NCBI RefSeq assembly: GCF_008087665.1
Contig: NZ_CP042912.1
Location: forward strand, 992,001-1,056,000
Length of the DNA stretch: 64,000 nt
Origin: Mariniblastus fucicola
Lineage (GTDB): Bacteria > Planctomycetota > Planctomycetia > Pirellulales > Pirellulaceae
Reading direction: 5' to 3'
The translations under genes were made by a program, and so were the position numbers. Under the pieces are notes generated by a model. That model ran no database searches and was not told where the DNA came from. It saw nothing but the letters and a program-made list of their open reading frames with translations. Within the stretch, counting starts at the first letter, position 1. Each line of letters opens with the position of its first letter. Of this stretch, positions 1 to 9,340 are shown piece after piece.

Positions 1-81
1 TCAATTTCCGCGACGGAACGCCAGGAAATGTTGCGGCTGTATCGCGAGAGCATGCAGGGCTATACGTACTTTGAAGTCTGA
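1..81 (+). CDS. C-terminal end of an unidentified protein (partial)
   Basis: An open frame runs from the first base to a TGA at 79-81 and encodes 26 residues ending in YTYFEV. The visible piece is charged and amphipathic (an RQEMLRLYRES stretch) and carries no motif that names a family. The gene begins upstream of the window, so its function cannot be assigned. It converges on the minus-strand gene ending at 128, leaving a 46-base gap with no clear terminator hairpin. The reading frame is short, so it could be chance, but it runs in cleanly from the edge and uses ordinary codons. Confidence 0.5.
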   Translation, partial: SISATERQEMLRLYRESMQGYTYFEV

Positions 82-127
82 TCCTCCTGTCAGCCGCGAG
101 AGTATGCGGTGCCTGATCGATTGCTCG

Positions 128-1780
128 CTAACGTTCGAACTCAACCGCGTATTCAAGATCCTTCTTGCTGTTGCCGGGACCGGGTGACGAGATGATCGTT
201 TCGACTTTGGAGTTGGACATCTTCAGTGGCTTGTCAGTGTACGGATCCAGCGGAACAGCTCCCGCGTCGGCGAATTCAAAGGCTTCTTCGAGCGTCGTTG
301 GAGCTTTTCCGTCGTGGTTCATTCGCCACTTTTTCACCACCGCGATGCACAGCCCTGCACGACGATAGAATCGCATTTTGATTTCGTTGTCCGTAAGTCG
401 GCTCGTGCCACTGAAGGCGAGGATGGGCGATTTCGTCCAGACTGGATTGAAAGACCAAACCACGTTCAGTTTTTCGATGTCTTCGGCGCGTTCCGCAGCG
501 GGTTTTTCGCAAGCAGCCACGATGTCGCGATAGCGATGCTGTTGTACCTCGATTTCTCTGGCAAAGTCAGCTCTCGACATCTTGTCGACAATCGCCACAA
601 AGGTTCGGTCGGTGTCGGATCCCATGGATAGATTTTGTTTCGCGTTGGCGGTCCGCTGCAATGTCTCCTCCAAAAAGCGTTTTTGCTCGTCCGTGAACTG
701 TGCAAGCTTGGTGTACTCAGGCTTCAGAAGTTCCTCCATCCGTTCAGCGATGTCGCGAGGATGGCTGCTGGTATCCCCGAACGCCTTTCTAATGAGCGCA
801 GAGATGAGACTGTCCAAGGTTCGGCCACGTATGTCAACGTTGCCGTAAGCGTAGTTCTTGTCGCGCAGGGCGATCAGGGCAGCAACCGATCTGATGAACA
901 TGTGCTTGGCTTCTTCGACGAGTTCGTCCGTCTCATTCGTTTCCGCAAGATGTTGCTTCAAAAATTCAATGCATCCGTCGACGTCTGCCTCGTCCTGCGG
1001 TTGTGAAAGCCCGGCCTGCAGAAGGTTGTTGAGCGCGAAGATTTCTGTTGATTCGATGTTGACATTGCGAAGCGGTGCGAGATCGCGTGCGAGCGCAAGA
1101 TGGATTTTGCAAAGTCGAAGATATGAGAGTCCTTCGAGCGGTTCAACGGCATAAATCACCTGCGTCAGAGAATGCAGGTCGGGATTCAAGTGTTGAGGGC
1201 TAGTGAACGGACTGGCAAAATCCTGGAGAAAGAAGCACGCTTTGCGCTGTTCCTGGGCGGTCTCCAGGTCGTCGTAGATCCACTCGAGATCCCTGATCAC
1301 ACGGATTAGCCGTACTTTGTACCGGTCGTCAATCTCGTATCGGTTTCGTCGTGTTGACCAGCGTTTGCTCTTTCTTATGAACTGGTCAATCTTTTTAAAA
1401 TTCTGGGCGGTCTTCTTTCTTTTTCTTTCGAGCGAAGAGTTTTTCAAAAACTGTTGGGCGCCAATGGGTTCAGCAAACCAGTGGTTTGGATCCGACGGCC
1501 CGACCGAATGGTGGGCGATCATAAAAAACGTGCGCAAGTAAAGCTGCTCGCGGTTGTCACGATCTTTGATCGCGTACAAAGCGTCAGTGTCAAAAGGAGT
1601 CGATTGCCTTAATTCGTCGCTTAGCTCCAGCCACGTTCCCTGGTATCGCATCGCCGGCCAGGCGAATTCGGTCTTCTTTCGCTGAGCTATTGCGGCGTCC
1701 GGAAACTGAAGGATCAACGAGGGAGTCAGAATTCCAAAAACAAGAAGTTGGGTCAGCAGTCTCAAATGAAGTTGGCGCAT
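128..1780 (-). CDS. Secreted hypothetical protein, 550 aa, planctomycete type
   Basis: The protein starts with a typical signal peptide: basic RQLHLR, a hydrophobic stretch, then an AIA cleavage site near residue 32. It should therefore be exported. The body is mostly charged and helical and has no catalytic motif I recognise. The last 70 residues (YRRAGLCIAVVKKW, then P-L-DPYTDKPL, then SPGPGNSKKD) match a C-terminal module that is common in planctomycete secreted proteins and resembles the tail of pseudopilin-like DUF1559-type proteins. That link is from memory and is weak. The gene follows the kinase operon on the same strand after a 51-base gap and may be its last member. Function is unknown. 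Confidence 0.8.
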   Translation of the reverse strand: MRQLHLRLLTQLLVFGILTPSLILQFPDAAIAQRKKTEFAWPAMRYQGTWLELSDELRQSTPFDTDALYAIKDRDNREQLYLRTFFMIAHHSVGPSDPNHWFAEPIGAQQFLKNSSLERKRKKTAQNFKKIDQFIRKSKRWSTRRNRYEIDDRYKVRLIRVIRDLEWIYDDLETAQEQRKACFFLQDFASPFTSPQHLNPDLHSLTQVIYAVEPLEGLSYLRLCKIHLALARDLAPLRNVNIESTEIFALNNLLQAGLSQPQDEADVDGCIEFLKQHLAETNETDELVEEAKHMFIRSVAALIALRDKNYAYGNVDIRGRTLDSLISALIRKAFGDTSSHPRDIAERMEELLKPEYTKLAQFTDEQKRFLEETLQRTANAKQNLSMGSDTDRTFVAIVDKMSRADFAREIEVQQHRYRDIVAACEKPAAERAEDIEKLNVVWSFNPVWTKSPILAFSGTSRLTDNEIKMRFYRRAGLCIAVVKKWRMNHDGKAPTTLEEAFEFADAGAVPLDPYTDKPLKMSNSKVETIISSPGPGNSKKDLEYAVEFER

Positions 1781-1831
1781 GATCTACAAAATGTGAAACA
1801 GTTAAAGTATCAAGTTTCACCATCCCGCGAC

Positions 1832-2461
1832 TCACAATAACATCCTGTAAACCAGATAGCAAATCAGGACCAACAAGCCCACCGATGCTCCGGCAATCCA
1901 CCGCAAGCGACTAATGTAAAACCCGCGAGTCAGTCGGCTTGAGTGCAGATAGCCATACAGAATTCCACACATTCCCAAGACAAACAGCGTCGCGATCAAG
2001 GTGCCACGGAGCCGTTTTCTCAAACGAAGCTCGGTCAACTGTTGCTTGATCCGGTCGAGGAACTGGTCATGAATTTTGACGCGAACGTAGCCGCGATAAA
2101 AATCGTCGTAGTCGGCTTCCAGTCGTTTCGCGGTCTCGGCATCGTATTCCCGTCGGAACTTGTGGATGATCTCCTGGTTCTCGTGAATGAGATCGCGAAT
2201 TTCTTCGTGAGGCATTGCTTCGATGATCGAACGACAGTCGCTGCCGAAATTGTCGGCGGCCCAATTCGACACAACGGACTTGACCGCAGGCATCAGGTTT
2301 TCAGTGGCCGCAAAGTGAGTCGAAAACTCCTTCGTTTCGACGACAAATAGGCGAGGCTCCTCTGGTGCAGAGGTCCACGACGGAAGCTCTTTTTCCTCAA
2401 GCGTCGCGGTCAGCGAAATCGAACAGCACAGAAAGCCCAGGATCAGTTTCGCAGCGAGCAT
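1832..2461 (-). CDS. Small membrane protein coupled to the kinase gene, 209 aa
   Basis: The start is placed at the ATG at 2461-2459, which shares one base with the kinase stop codon (TGATG). This implies translational coupling. The frame stays open a further 61 codons upstream, but that stretch lies inside the kinase gene. The protein begins with a signal-like segment (MLAAKLILGFLCC). A charged helical middle of about 110 residues follows, then two hydrophobic segments near residues 143-160 and 180-207 that should span the membrane. No known domain was recognised. Tight coupling to a membrane Ser/Thr kinase suggests a partner or substrate, which is inference. Confidence 0.75.
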   Translation of the reverse strand: MLAAKLILGFLCCSISLTATLEEKELPSWTSAPEEPRLFVVETKEFSTHFAATENLMPAVKSVVSNWAADNFGSDCRSIIEAMPHEEIRDLIHENQEIIHKFRREYDAETAKRLEADYDDFYRGYVRVKIHDQFLDRIKQQLTELRLRKRLRGTLIATLFVLGMCGILYGYLHSSRLTRGFYISRLRWIAGASVGLLVLICYLVYRMLL

Positions 2462-4677
2462 CAGCCAACCTTCAGCTTCTTCGCACCAAGGCAAACAAGT
2501 TCGCGCTGCGACTGGTTCAACCAAGGCGCCGCCAGTTGAACTGAAACAGAAACCACGCCCGCCAGAATGCAGGCGTTGATCAACGGAAGGCTCAACAGTT
2601 GAGACAGTGCTGCTGCGCATACGAGGCCAATGCCAACTTCCCACAACTTCAGTCGCGATTCGCGAATCGGATCAGTGATTCGCCACCACGGCAGCGATCC
2701 GAACAGGGCAAGAAAAAAGATCAGCCATGCGGGAATGACTGGCAGAGGTAGCCCAAACGCGAGCGTTGTGTCCGGACGATTGAAGTTTGCAAACGTCAGG
2801 TCAACATGGAAGATGTTGGCCGCGATAATCGAAGTTAAACCTGTCAGCAATCCAATGCCCAGCATCACCAACCGCCGTTGGGTTTGGTCAATCTCGATCT
2901 GCGTTTCCCAGTATTTGGTGGCGCACAGGATGCTCGTCGACGCCGTGGCACAGGTAATGGCCATCCACGTATAGAAAGCCCATCCTTCAACGTTGGCTGT
3001 GTCCAAAGATTGCCAAACCGCCAGGCCGAACAGGCTGACGACGACGCAGGAGAGAGTGCCAACGAGTACTGAACCCAGCCATTCGGTGAATCGGTCAGTT
3101 ACAGGTAGTTGCTCAATCCAGTTTCGAATTGCGGCCGGATGAATGCCGGTCTTTCGAACTCGTTTTTCCTGTCGCTCAATTTCCGATTTTCCGGCCCACG
3201 TTCGCATCAACATCCATGAAACCCACGCGAGTGCGAACACGACTACCAGCCACGGCAACCAGTGTGGCCATGAAACGATCATCCATGCGGCGATCGCCAG
3301 CAAGCCAATCCGAATGGGCGTCGCAAATACGTGGCTGGAAAATCGATCGTTCATGGTGTGGCATTTTCGAGCCACTTTCTTCGCCAAAATTCGTTTTCGC
3401 TGCGACAGCCGAAGCAGCTTTCCTTTGGGTTTGGCTTCGTGGACAATCGGCGAGGCACCAGAGAGCATTTCATCGAGGGCCGATACGACTTCTTCGGACC
3501 CCATCAACGCAACCGGCTCCATGCCCACGACAGTCGTCCGTCGTGCCAGCTTCTTCTTTCCCGCCGGCGGATCCAGAGCTGCGGCCATGCCGTCGTCTGG
3601 CTGCGAATCGCGCGGAGGCGTCGTCTTTCGGAGCTGGCGAAGTTTGTCCTTGTCACGCATCACCACTTCTTCCGTCGGTGCGTAGTCCGACAGCGCGCCA
3701 AAAACGATTTCTGGAGTGTGAGCAACTTCGTTTTGGTTGCTGATCAAAATTGGTTCGATCCGCGCTCCCTGCTGCGGAGACACCGCGTCGGAAGCGGATG
3801 GCGACTTGGAAGTCGCCACATTTTCCGGTCGAGGAAATACGCCAACTGAATGCAAGGAAAGAATCTTGGCGTCCTTGCCCTGAAATTCAGGCCACGGCAT
3901 TGCGGCCATTAGTTCCGCCACGTTTGAGAAACGGGTTTCCGGTTTCTTTGTCAGACAACCTTCGAGAACATCGCGATAGATCGCCGGGCATTGGTCGAAA
4001 TGGACTTCTTCCAACAAGTGCTTGTACATGATCTCCTGCGAAGTTTCACCGTTGAACGGTACGTCGCCAGTGAGCAGTTCGTACAGGATGATTCCGAGAG
4101 CATAGATGTCGATCTCTTTGCCGTAGATACCCTTCGAGATCTCGGGTGCCATATAGTGCACCGTCCCGACCGTTCCGGTTTGGCCAGACTGACGATTGCA
4201 GGAGATGAACTTTGACAGTCCGTAGTCGCCGATTTTGATCACGTGAGCATCGTCGTCACGAAACACGTTGGCGGGTTTGAGGTCGCGATGCACGATTCCG
4301 CGATGGTGCAGATAGGCGACTCCGGATGCGATTGAAGTAAACCACAGTTTCATCATCGATTCGGGGATGCCGCGCGGATGGTCGTCCAGGATGTCTCGCA
4401 GGCTTGGGCCGGGAACGTATTCCATCACCACCCAGCTTTCTTTCGAGTTGCTGGTCTGGATGTCCCAGAGAGCGATTAAATTCACGTGGCGAATGTTCAA
4501 ACACTGTCGCACGCCGCGAAGTTCAATGTCGAGGTTCCTCTGGATTTTCTTGAGGGCGACTTCTTTCCCTGCGTCGTTGAGCGCAAAGTACACCTCGCCG
4601 AAACCGCCGATACCGATTCCGCGTTTAATGGTGTATCCCTGGAGCGGTTTCGCTCCGCTAGGGTAAGAAAACTTCAT
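2461..4677 (-). CDS. Membrane Ser/Thr protein kinase (PknB-like), 738 aa
   Basis: Residues 15-275 form a Hanks-type kinase domain that phosphorylates Ser/Thr residues with ATP. The glycine loop GIGIGGFGEV (20-29), the lysine in ALKK (43), the catalytic HRDLKPAN (130-137) and the GTVHYMAPE activation-segment end (171-179) are all present. The usual DFG is DYG (151-153), which still supplies the metal-binding aspartate, so the enzyme should be active. A linker of about 140 residues follows. The C-terminal half holds six to eight hydrophobic segments, so the kinase is anchored by a polytopic membrane domain and not by one helix with PASTA repeats. No extracellular sensor was recognised. The gene is divergent from the TolC gene at 5488 across an 810-base gap. 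Confidence 0.95.
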   Translation of the reverse strand: MKFSYPSGAKPLQGYTIKRGIGIGGFGEVYFALNDAGKEVALKKIQRNLDIELRGVRQCLNIRHVNLIALWDIQTSNSKESWVVMEYVPGPSLRDILDDHPRGIPESMMKLWFTSIASGVAYLHHRGIVHRDLKPANVFRDDDAHVIKIGDYGLSKFISCNRQSGQTGTVGTVHYMAPEISKGIYGKEIDIYALGIILYELLTGDVPFNGETSQEIMYKHLLEEVHFDQCPAIYRDVLEGCLTKKPETRFSNVAELMAAMPWPEFQGKDAKILSLHSVGVFPRPENVATSKSPSASDAVSPQQGARIEPILISNQNEVAHTPEIVFGALSDYAPTEEVVMRDKDKLRQLRKTTPPRDSQPDDGMAAALDPPAGKKKLARRTTVVGMEPVALMGSEEVVSALDEMLSGASPIVHEAKPKGKLLRLSQRKRILAKKVARKCHTMNDRFSSHVFATPIRIGLLAIAAWMIVSWPHWLPWLVVVFALAWVSWMLMRTWAGKSEIERQEKRVRKTGIHPAAIRNWIEQLPVTDRFTEWLGSVLVGTLSCVVVSLFGLAVWQSLDTANVEGWAFYTWMAITCATASTSILCATKYWETQIEIDQTQRRLVMLGIGLLTGLTSIIAANIFHVDLTFANFNRPDTTLAFGLPLPVIPAWLIFFLALFGSLPWWRITDPIRESRLKLWEVGIGLVCAAALSQLLSLPLINACILAGVVSVSVQLAAPWLNQSQRELVCLGAKKLKVG

Positions 4678-5487
4678 TCAGGTTTGGATCACGAAAAAGA
4701 GGGGAGCCGGGCGCCTCCATTGTAGCCTGCTTTCGAAACCACGGGAGAGTTAGAAGGCCCGTGAGCCGTCAACGTTCACGAGAATCGTTTCGTCTTGTGT
4801 CAGGCAGAGGGCAAATGGCCTCAGAAACCGATCAGCGTCGGGAAGCTTGCCTTAAAAGAATGGCAAGCCAATTCGGTGACGGTTCCCTGCCGCTGTGGCA
4901 AGTCGATTGGGTGTTCCAATGGAGTTCCGGTTTCCGAATGGCTGCCAAAATATCTTGTTGAGGGTCGCACGCCATCCAAGTAATTGGGTTCGTCCTGTTG
5001 CGATTGTTGTCGCGGCCAATCAGCAGCGACGGATGGCGTTGGGTTAATCCCCCTTGGGTTAATCCCCCTTGGGTTAATCCCCCATAACTAGGAATCGTGA
5101 AATTTGCGGCTCGATGACACTGTATCGCAGCAACAAAGCATTGAGCCGACTGTAACGAAAATTGGCTTTCGGGATGTCGCAGCCGCTAGCGATCAATTTC
5201 GGGTGCTGTGGCTGAGAAACCGATGTCATTGTGGGGCTCACCCTCGTAGTAAGCCTGCAGGGCAATGCGTTCGCCGGTTCCATGAGTCAAAATTGTCTTT
5301 GCTGAATCATGCTTGCCCAGAATGCGATGTGAGTTGGCAATGTTTGACGATCAGCGAAAAAGTTCTGTTTGGTTGAAGACTCTTCTTTGTGACGGTTGTG
5401 TGCCTTGTTTTGGTCGCCATGGCTACGCGTTCAGGTGGTGACGATGATGAGGATAATTCAAATCTCATCCACACGTCGGTATGAACC
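4678..5487. other. Non-coding gap with a short tandem repeat
   Basis: This 810-base space separates the divergent kinase and TolC genes. Short open frames exist on both strands, but none has a ribosome binding site or a convincing composition. The only structure I see is the three-copy repeat at 5039-5083. No tRNA-like cloverleaf or clear -35/-10 pair was found. The promoters of both flanking genes should lie here. Confidence 0.5.
5039..5083. repeat. Three perfect 15-bp tandem repeats
   Basis: The unit TTGGGTTAATCCCCC occurs three times in a row with no mismatch. Each unit is itself partly self-complementary (GGGTTAATCCC, a GGG/CCC pair around TTAAT), so each copy could be a dyad binding site. 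The array is about 400 bases upstream of the TolC gene start and about 360 bases upstream of the kinase start. Confidence 0.9.
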
Positions 5488-7653
5488 ATGAAACGTCATT
5501 GGCTTTCCAATGTTGTGATCTCAAGTTTGGGATCTTTTGTATGCCTGTCATCCATCCTTTTGGTGGTTGCAGGATGTTCGACAAAGAATCGCGTCATCAT
5601 TCCAACGCAAGTCGCTGGTGTGCCGTGCACGGACCAATTGCAAAAGATCGCTGTGCCTCAATTGATGGACGAAGCGTGTCTCGAAGAAGCACCTTACACC
5701 GGTCCGCCGATTACGATTTCGAATTTCGAACAATCACAACCACTCGAAATGACCCTCGACGAGTGCGTTCGCATGGCGCTGGCAAACAGCAAGGTCATGC
5801 AGAAACTTGGTGGCGTCGTTGTTTCGTCTCCGAATGCCGTCAGCACACTCTACGATCAGGCGATTGTGGAAACCGGGTCGACCAGTGTCGAAGCCGCACT
5901 CAGTGCTTTCGACGCTCAGCTGACCTCGGCGTTCAACTACAACCGCAGCGAGCAGGTTTTCAACAACCTGTTCTTTGGTGGTGGTGCACCGTCGTTGATC
6001 AGCAACACTTCGGACTTCAGTTTTCAAGTCAGCAAACAGGCAGCCAACGGTTCCACGCTGACGATGCGGAACCTGACCAACTACGATCGCAATAATTCAC
6101 CTGCGAACCAGTTTGGTAGTGCCTACAATATGGTCAACCAACTTGAGTTCCGCCAGCCGCTTGGTCGTGGAGCAGGAACGATGGTTAATCGAATCGCCGG
6201 CCCCAACGCAGTCGCCGGTCAATACAACGGAGTTTTGATCTCTCGGATCCGTAGCGACATTTCTCTCGCAGCTTTCGAGTCGTCAGTCCGCGATCTGGTT
6301 CGAGACGTCGAGAACAACTACTGGGAGCTGTACTACTCGTACCGTAACCTTGACACAATCCTTGAGGCACGTGACTCGGCCCGTTCAACCTGGGAAAACC
6401 GCAAGCTCCGTTTGGATAATGGCGTTGGTCGGCCAGACGATGAAGCTCAGGCTCGTCAACAGTTCTTTGCTTTCGAGATTCAGGCTCAATCCGCACTTGC
6501 CGGACGTGGACAAGGGCAACTTGGAGTCCTTGGGGCAGAACGAAATCTTCGCCGTCTGATGGGAATGCCTCCAGTCGACGGGTCGGTTATTCGGCCTTCG
6601 TCAGAGCCAGTGGTTGCGCCTATCGCATTCGACTGGGAAGCCAGTCGCAGTCAGGCGTTGTCACGCCGCGTTGAGCTTCGTCAGCAAAAATGGAGCATTC
6701 GCCAACGTGAACTCGAGTTAATTGCCGCCAGGCAGCTCAATAAATGGGACTTTGATCTGGTCGGAAACTACGGCTGGAGAGGATTCGGCGACAACCTTAT
6801 CGGCAGTCGTGATCGCGTCAACGGAAGTGCCATCGAAGACCTGACCAGTGGCGACCTTGATGATTGGCAACTGGGGTTCGAGGTCAACGGGCCCCTTGGA
6901 AAACGTGCCGGCCACCTTGCCGTTCGCAACGCAGAACTGAACCTGATTCGTGCACGTACAATTCTGACCGAACAGGAACGGCAGATTCAGCATGACCTCA
7001 ACGAAGCATTCACCGAAGTCGATCGCTCGTTTGTCAGCATGAAGTCGAGCTTCAACTCTCGCATCGCGTCCCAGGATGAACTGGAACCGAAACGCAAACG
7101 CGTTGAAGAAGGTAAAGACCAGGTGTTCTTTCTGTTGGATGCCCAACAACGATTGGCGACGGCAGAAAGTACGACCCATCGATCCATCGCTGACTACAAC
7201 ATTGCGATTCTCAACTACCATTACTCAACTGGGAATCTTCTCGGACGATTCAACATTCAGTTGACGGAAGGTCCATGGTCAGAGAACGCTCAGGCACGAG
7301 CGGCTGTTAAGGCCGGACGTTTGGGCCCGGCGGAAAACTGCTGTAGCGATACCAATCCTGTGTCCGCTGGAACGTTTGCTCAAGAGTCGTCAACTGTTTC
7401 CATGATTCCAACCGATGGTACGGCGGGATACGAACAGGGTACCTCGTTCGAGCAACCTGCAGGAGAAAAATCGCAACAAACCTCACCGACGAACGTTGAA
7501 ATTTCGCCGCTGCAAAGTGACACACAGCTTGACGGATTGGACACGTCGTTCAAACTGCGAGAGCGTTCTATGTCTCGTCCTGTCGTCAATCCAAAGTCTC
7601 AAGGATTTCTGTCCGGGATTGTGGACCGAATCAATCCGAATTCCAGACGCTAG
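5488..7653 (+). CDS. TolC-family outer-membrane lipoprotein, 721 aa
   Basis: This is an outer-membrane efflux-type protein (OEP fold), expected to form a trimeric channel across the outer membrane. A lipoprotein signal ends in VVAGC, with the lipidated cysteine at 30. The TolC core starts near residue 88 with MTLDECVRMALANS and includes the LEFRQPLGRGAG segment seen in planctomycete members, long helices (DNVENNYWELYYSYRNLD type), and a second repeat ending near residue 590. The last 130 residues are Ser/Thr/Gln-rich and probably disordered. TolC itself has no such tail. No inner-membrane pump or adaptor gene lies next to it, so its partner is unknown. Confidence 0.9.
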   Translation: MKRHWLSNVVISSLGSFVCLSSILLVVAGCSTKNRVIIPTQVAGVPCTDQLQKIAVPQLMDEACLEEAPYTGPPITISNFEQSQPLEMTLDECVRMALANSKVMQKLGGVVVSSPNAVSTLYDQAIVETGSTSVEAALSAFDAQLTSAFNYNRSEQVFNNLFFGGGAPSLISNTSDFSFQVSKQAANGSTLTMRNLTNYDRNNSPANQFGSAYNMVNQLEFRQPLGRGAGTMVNRIAGPNAVAGQYNGVLISRIRSDISLAAFESSVRDLVRDVENNYWELYYSYRNLDTILEARDSARSTWENRKLRLDNGVGRPDDEAQARQQFFAFEIQAQSALAGRGQGQLGVLGAERNLRRLMGMPPVDGSVIRPSSEPVVAPIAFDWEASRSQALSRRVELRQQKWSIRQRELELIAARQLNKWDFDLVGNYGWRGFGDNLIGSRDRVNGSAIEDLTSGDLDDWQLGFEVNGPLGKRAGHLAVRNAELNLIRARTILTEQERQIQHDLNEAFTEVDRSFVSMKSSFNSRIASQDELEPKRKRVEEGKDQVFFLLDAQQRLATAESTTHRSIADYNIAILNYHYSTGNLLGRFNIQLTEGPWSENAQARAAVKAGRLGPAENCCSDTNPVSAGTFAQESSTVSMIPTDGTAGYEQGTSFEQPAGEKSQQTSPTNVEISPLQSDTQLDGLDTSFKLRERSMSRPVVNPKSQGFLSGIVDRINPNSRR

Positions 7654-7803
7654 ACTATGATGGGTGACACGCAAGTCAGCTGTTAGTTGCAAAAGTTAGT
7701 TCTAAATCTGGGTTCGAACTTCGCGGTCGTTGGAAGACTGTGAAACTCAACGTCGTGCAGTACGCTACAGGCATTACGTTGAGGCGGTCGTAATGTCGAG
7801 GTT

Positions 7804-9315
7804 TTGATTTGGCTCTGGTCGGGCAAGGGTCCGGGGAAACAGTTGACCGTTGTTAGTTTTAAGTCACGTTCTGGTGTTCTGTTGTCCGCACTTTTGAATT
7901 CCGCATTTGTTTTACTGGTGCTACTGCTGCCGCATGCTGCTCTGGATGATCTGTTTGAGACGGAAGTCCTGCCGATTTTTCGTCAGCACTGTTTCGAGTG
8001 CCACGGACTAGGTGAAACCGAAGGTGAACTGTCCCTGGAAACCGTTGCGTCACTAATGCGCGGCGGTCATACGGGAAGCGCCATGCTTTCCAGTGATCTG
8101 GAAGACAGCGAACTCTACTTGCGTATCACGTCAATGTCTGACGGTTATCGCATGCCCAAACGTGGGGAAACTCTTGACCCGCTTGAAATAGAGACGATCG
8201 CGAAATGGATCAAGCAGGCTTCCGGGAACGTCGATGTTGATCTGTTTGCTGCATCGGAGGGCTCCGCCGATGCCACAGAGTCTGTTGGACTGCGCTCAGC
8301 GGCGGAGATTCCATTTTCAACAGATCTGCTTGAAGGGAAAGAGCCGTCGCAGGTTGCGATGTTGGTGATTTCTACCGTCGTCATACTGACCCTGGTTTGT
8401 TGGATGTTCTATCGAGTATTATTCGGTGGATCTAAAAAGCGGGAAATCAAATCGCATTCAGATCGTGTTGCTGCGACGATAGCCATGCTCATCGGTGCAA
8501 TGAGTTGTTTGGTGCTGATATTTACAGGTTACTTGTATTGGCGAACCGGAGAGCTGGTGAAGGAAAACCAGTCGCTGCGAGATCGATTGCAGGCAGGCAG
8601 CATGAAAATGCCGGAAACGGTCGTCGTCAACGAGACCAATTTGCCGCTGCCTCCGCATCCGATGCATCCGCCACGGCTTGGCGGGCAATACTATCGAGGC
8701 AATGACGAACGGAGTGATTCGCTTTTCAATGGCGGGTTCTATCGCACGGCAACGATCGATCTGCACCTCGTGAACTCGCAAGGCGAACGGGTTGAGTGGG
8801 GCGACGATGGCGTCGACGATTTCAGCGTGGAGTTGGAAATCAGGCGGGCACCCGAAGCGACGAAAGAGCTGTTCTCGCAGCGGGTTCTCGATTCGATCTC
8901 GATACAGCACTTCTGCCAGAGCGTTCCCGGATTCAAACGCAATCTGACCCTGGAGGTCGTCGAAAAAGAAGACCTCTGGGCCGTCAACGTACCATTACCA
9001 AAAAGTGGTCAGTGGGACGGCAAGGAGATGCAAGGTTTGATCTATCTGATGTATGGATTTCAGCCGGGAGAAGCCCGGTTGCCACGCCCGCACTTCGCAA
9101 TTCGCTACGATTTGCAGTTTAAGAACGGTGAGATTTCTGACGATTCTGAACTTTGGATGGGATCAATGTACACGCTTGGCAATCGGGTGCTGGTTCCCGA
9201 CGATGACAAAATTCTGTTGGACCGCTGGTTCGATTGGCGTCCGATTCCCGTGATTGAAGGAAAAGGATCAAGCGATCCTGAATTGCTCGGTACTGAAGAG
9301 CACGTCGGGAAGTAG
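7804..9315 (+). CDS. Membrane protein with an N-terminal cytochrome c domain (planctomycete type), 503 aa
   Basis: The start is taken as TTG at 7804, the first possible start after an in-frame stop at 7780. No strong ribosome binding site supports it, and the true start could be downstream. A signal-like helix (about 24-43) is followed by LPIFRQHCFECHG, with one haem-c site CxxCH at 63-67. The rest of the domain (MRGGHTGSAM, then YRMPKRGETL, then IAKWIKQ) is typical of the planctomycete cytochrome C family (PF07635 type). Two membrane helices follow at about 182-205 and 220-245, then a soluble C-terminal region of 250 residues rich in beta-type sequence that I do not recognise. Electron transfer is likely; the partner is unknown. 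Confidence 0.85.
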   Translation: MIWLWSGKGPGKQLTVVSFKSRSGVLLSALLNSAFVLLVLLLPHAALDDLFETEVLPIFRQHCFECHGLGETEGELSLETVASLMRGGHTGSAMLSSDLEDSELYLRITSMSDGYRMPKRGETLDPLEIETIAKWIKQASGNVDVDLFAASEGSADATESVGLRSAAEIPFSTDLLEGKEPSQVAMLVISTVVILTLVCWMFYRVLFGGSKKREIKSHSDRVAATIAMLIGAMSCLVLIFTGYLYWRTGELVKENQSLRDRLQAGSMKMPETVVVNETNLPLPPHPMHPPRLGGQYYRGNDERSDSLFNGGFYRTATIDLHLVNSQGERVEWGDDGVDDFSVELEIRRAPEATKELFSQRVLDSISIQHFCQSVPGFKRNLTLEVVEKEDLWAVNVPLPKSGQWDGKEMQGLIYLMYGFQPGEARLPRPHFAIRYDLQFKNGEISDDSELWMGSMYTLGNRVLVPDDDKILLDRWFDWRPIPVIEGKGSSDPELLGTEEHVGK

Positions 9316-9329
9316 ACTTCCAGATTCTC

Positions 9330-9334
9330 AGGAG
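9330..9334 (+). promoter_or_regulatory. Ribosome binding site that fixes a TTG start
   Basis: AGGAG lies six bases before the TTG at 9341. It supports this start over the longer frame beginning at 9254, which would overlap the preceding gene. Confidence 0.75.
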
Positions 9335-9340
9335 CCGACT

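Noticed and set aside
3129-3743. Long plus-strand frame of 204 codons inside the kinase gene
   Set aside because: It is an antisense shadow of the kinase linker and membrane region; the composition is Arg/Ser-rich as expected of a shadow frame.
4795-4983. Small frame with two nearby cysteines (PCRCGKSIGCS), zinc-ribbon-like at first sight
   Set aside because: There is no ATG, no ribosome binding site and no proper cysteine spacing for a zinc ribbon.
7700-7730. tRNA-like GGTTCGAAC element
   Set aside because: No acceptor stem, anticodon arm or D-arm can be built around it.
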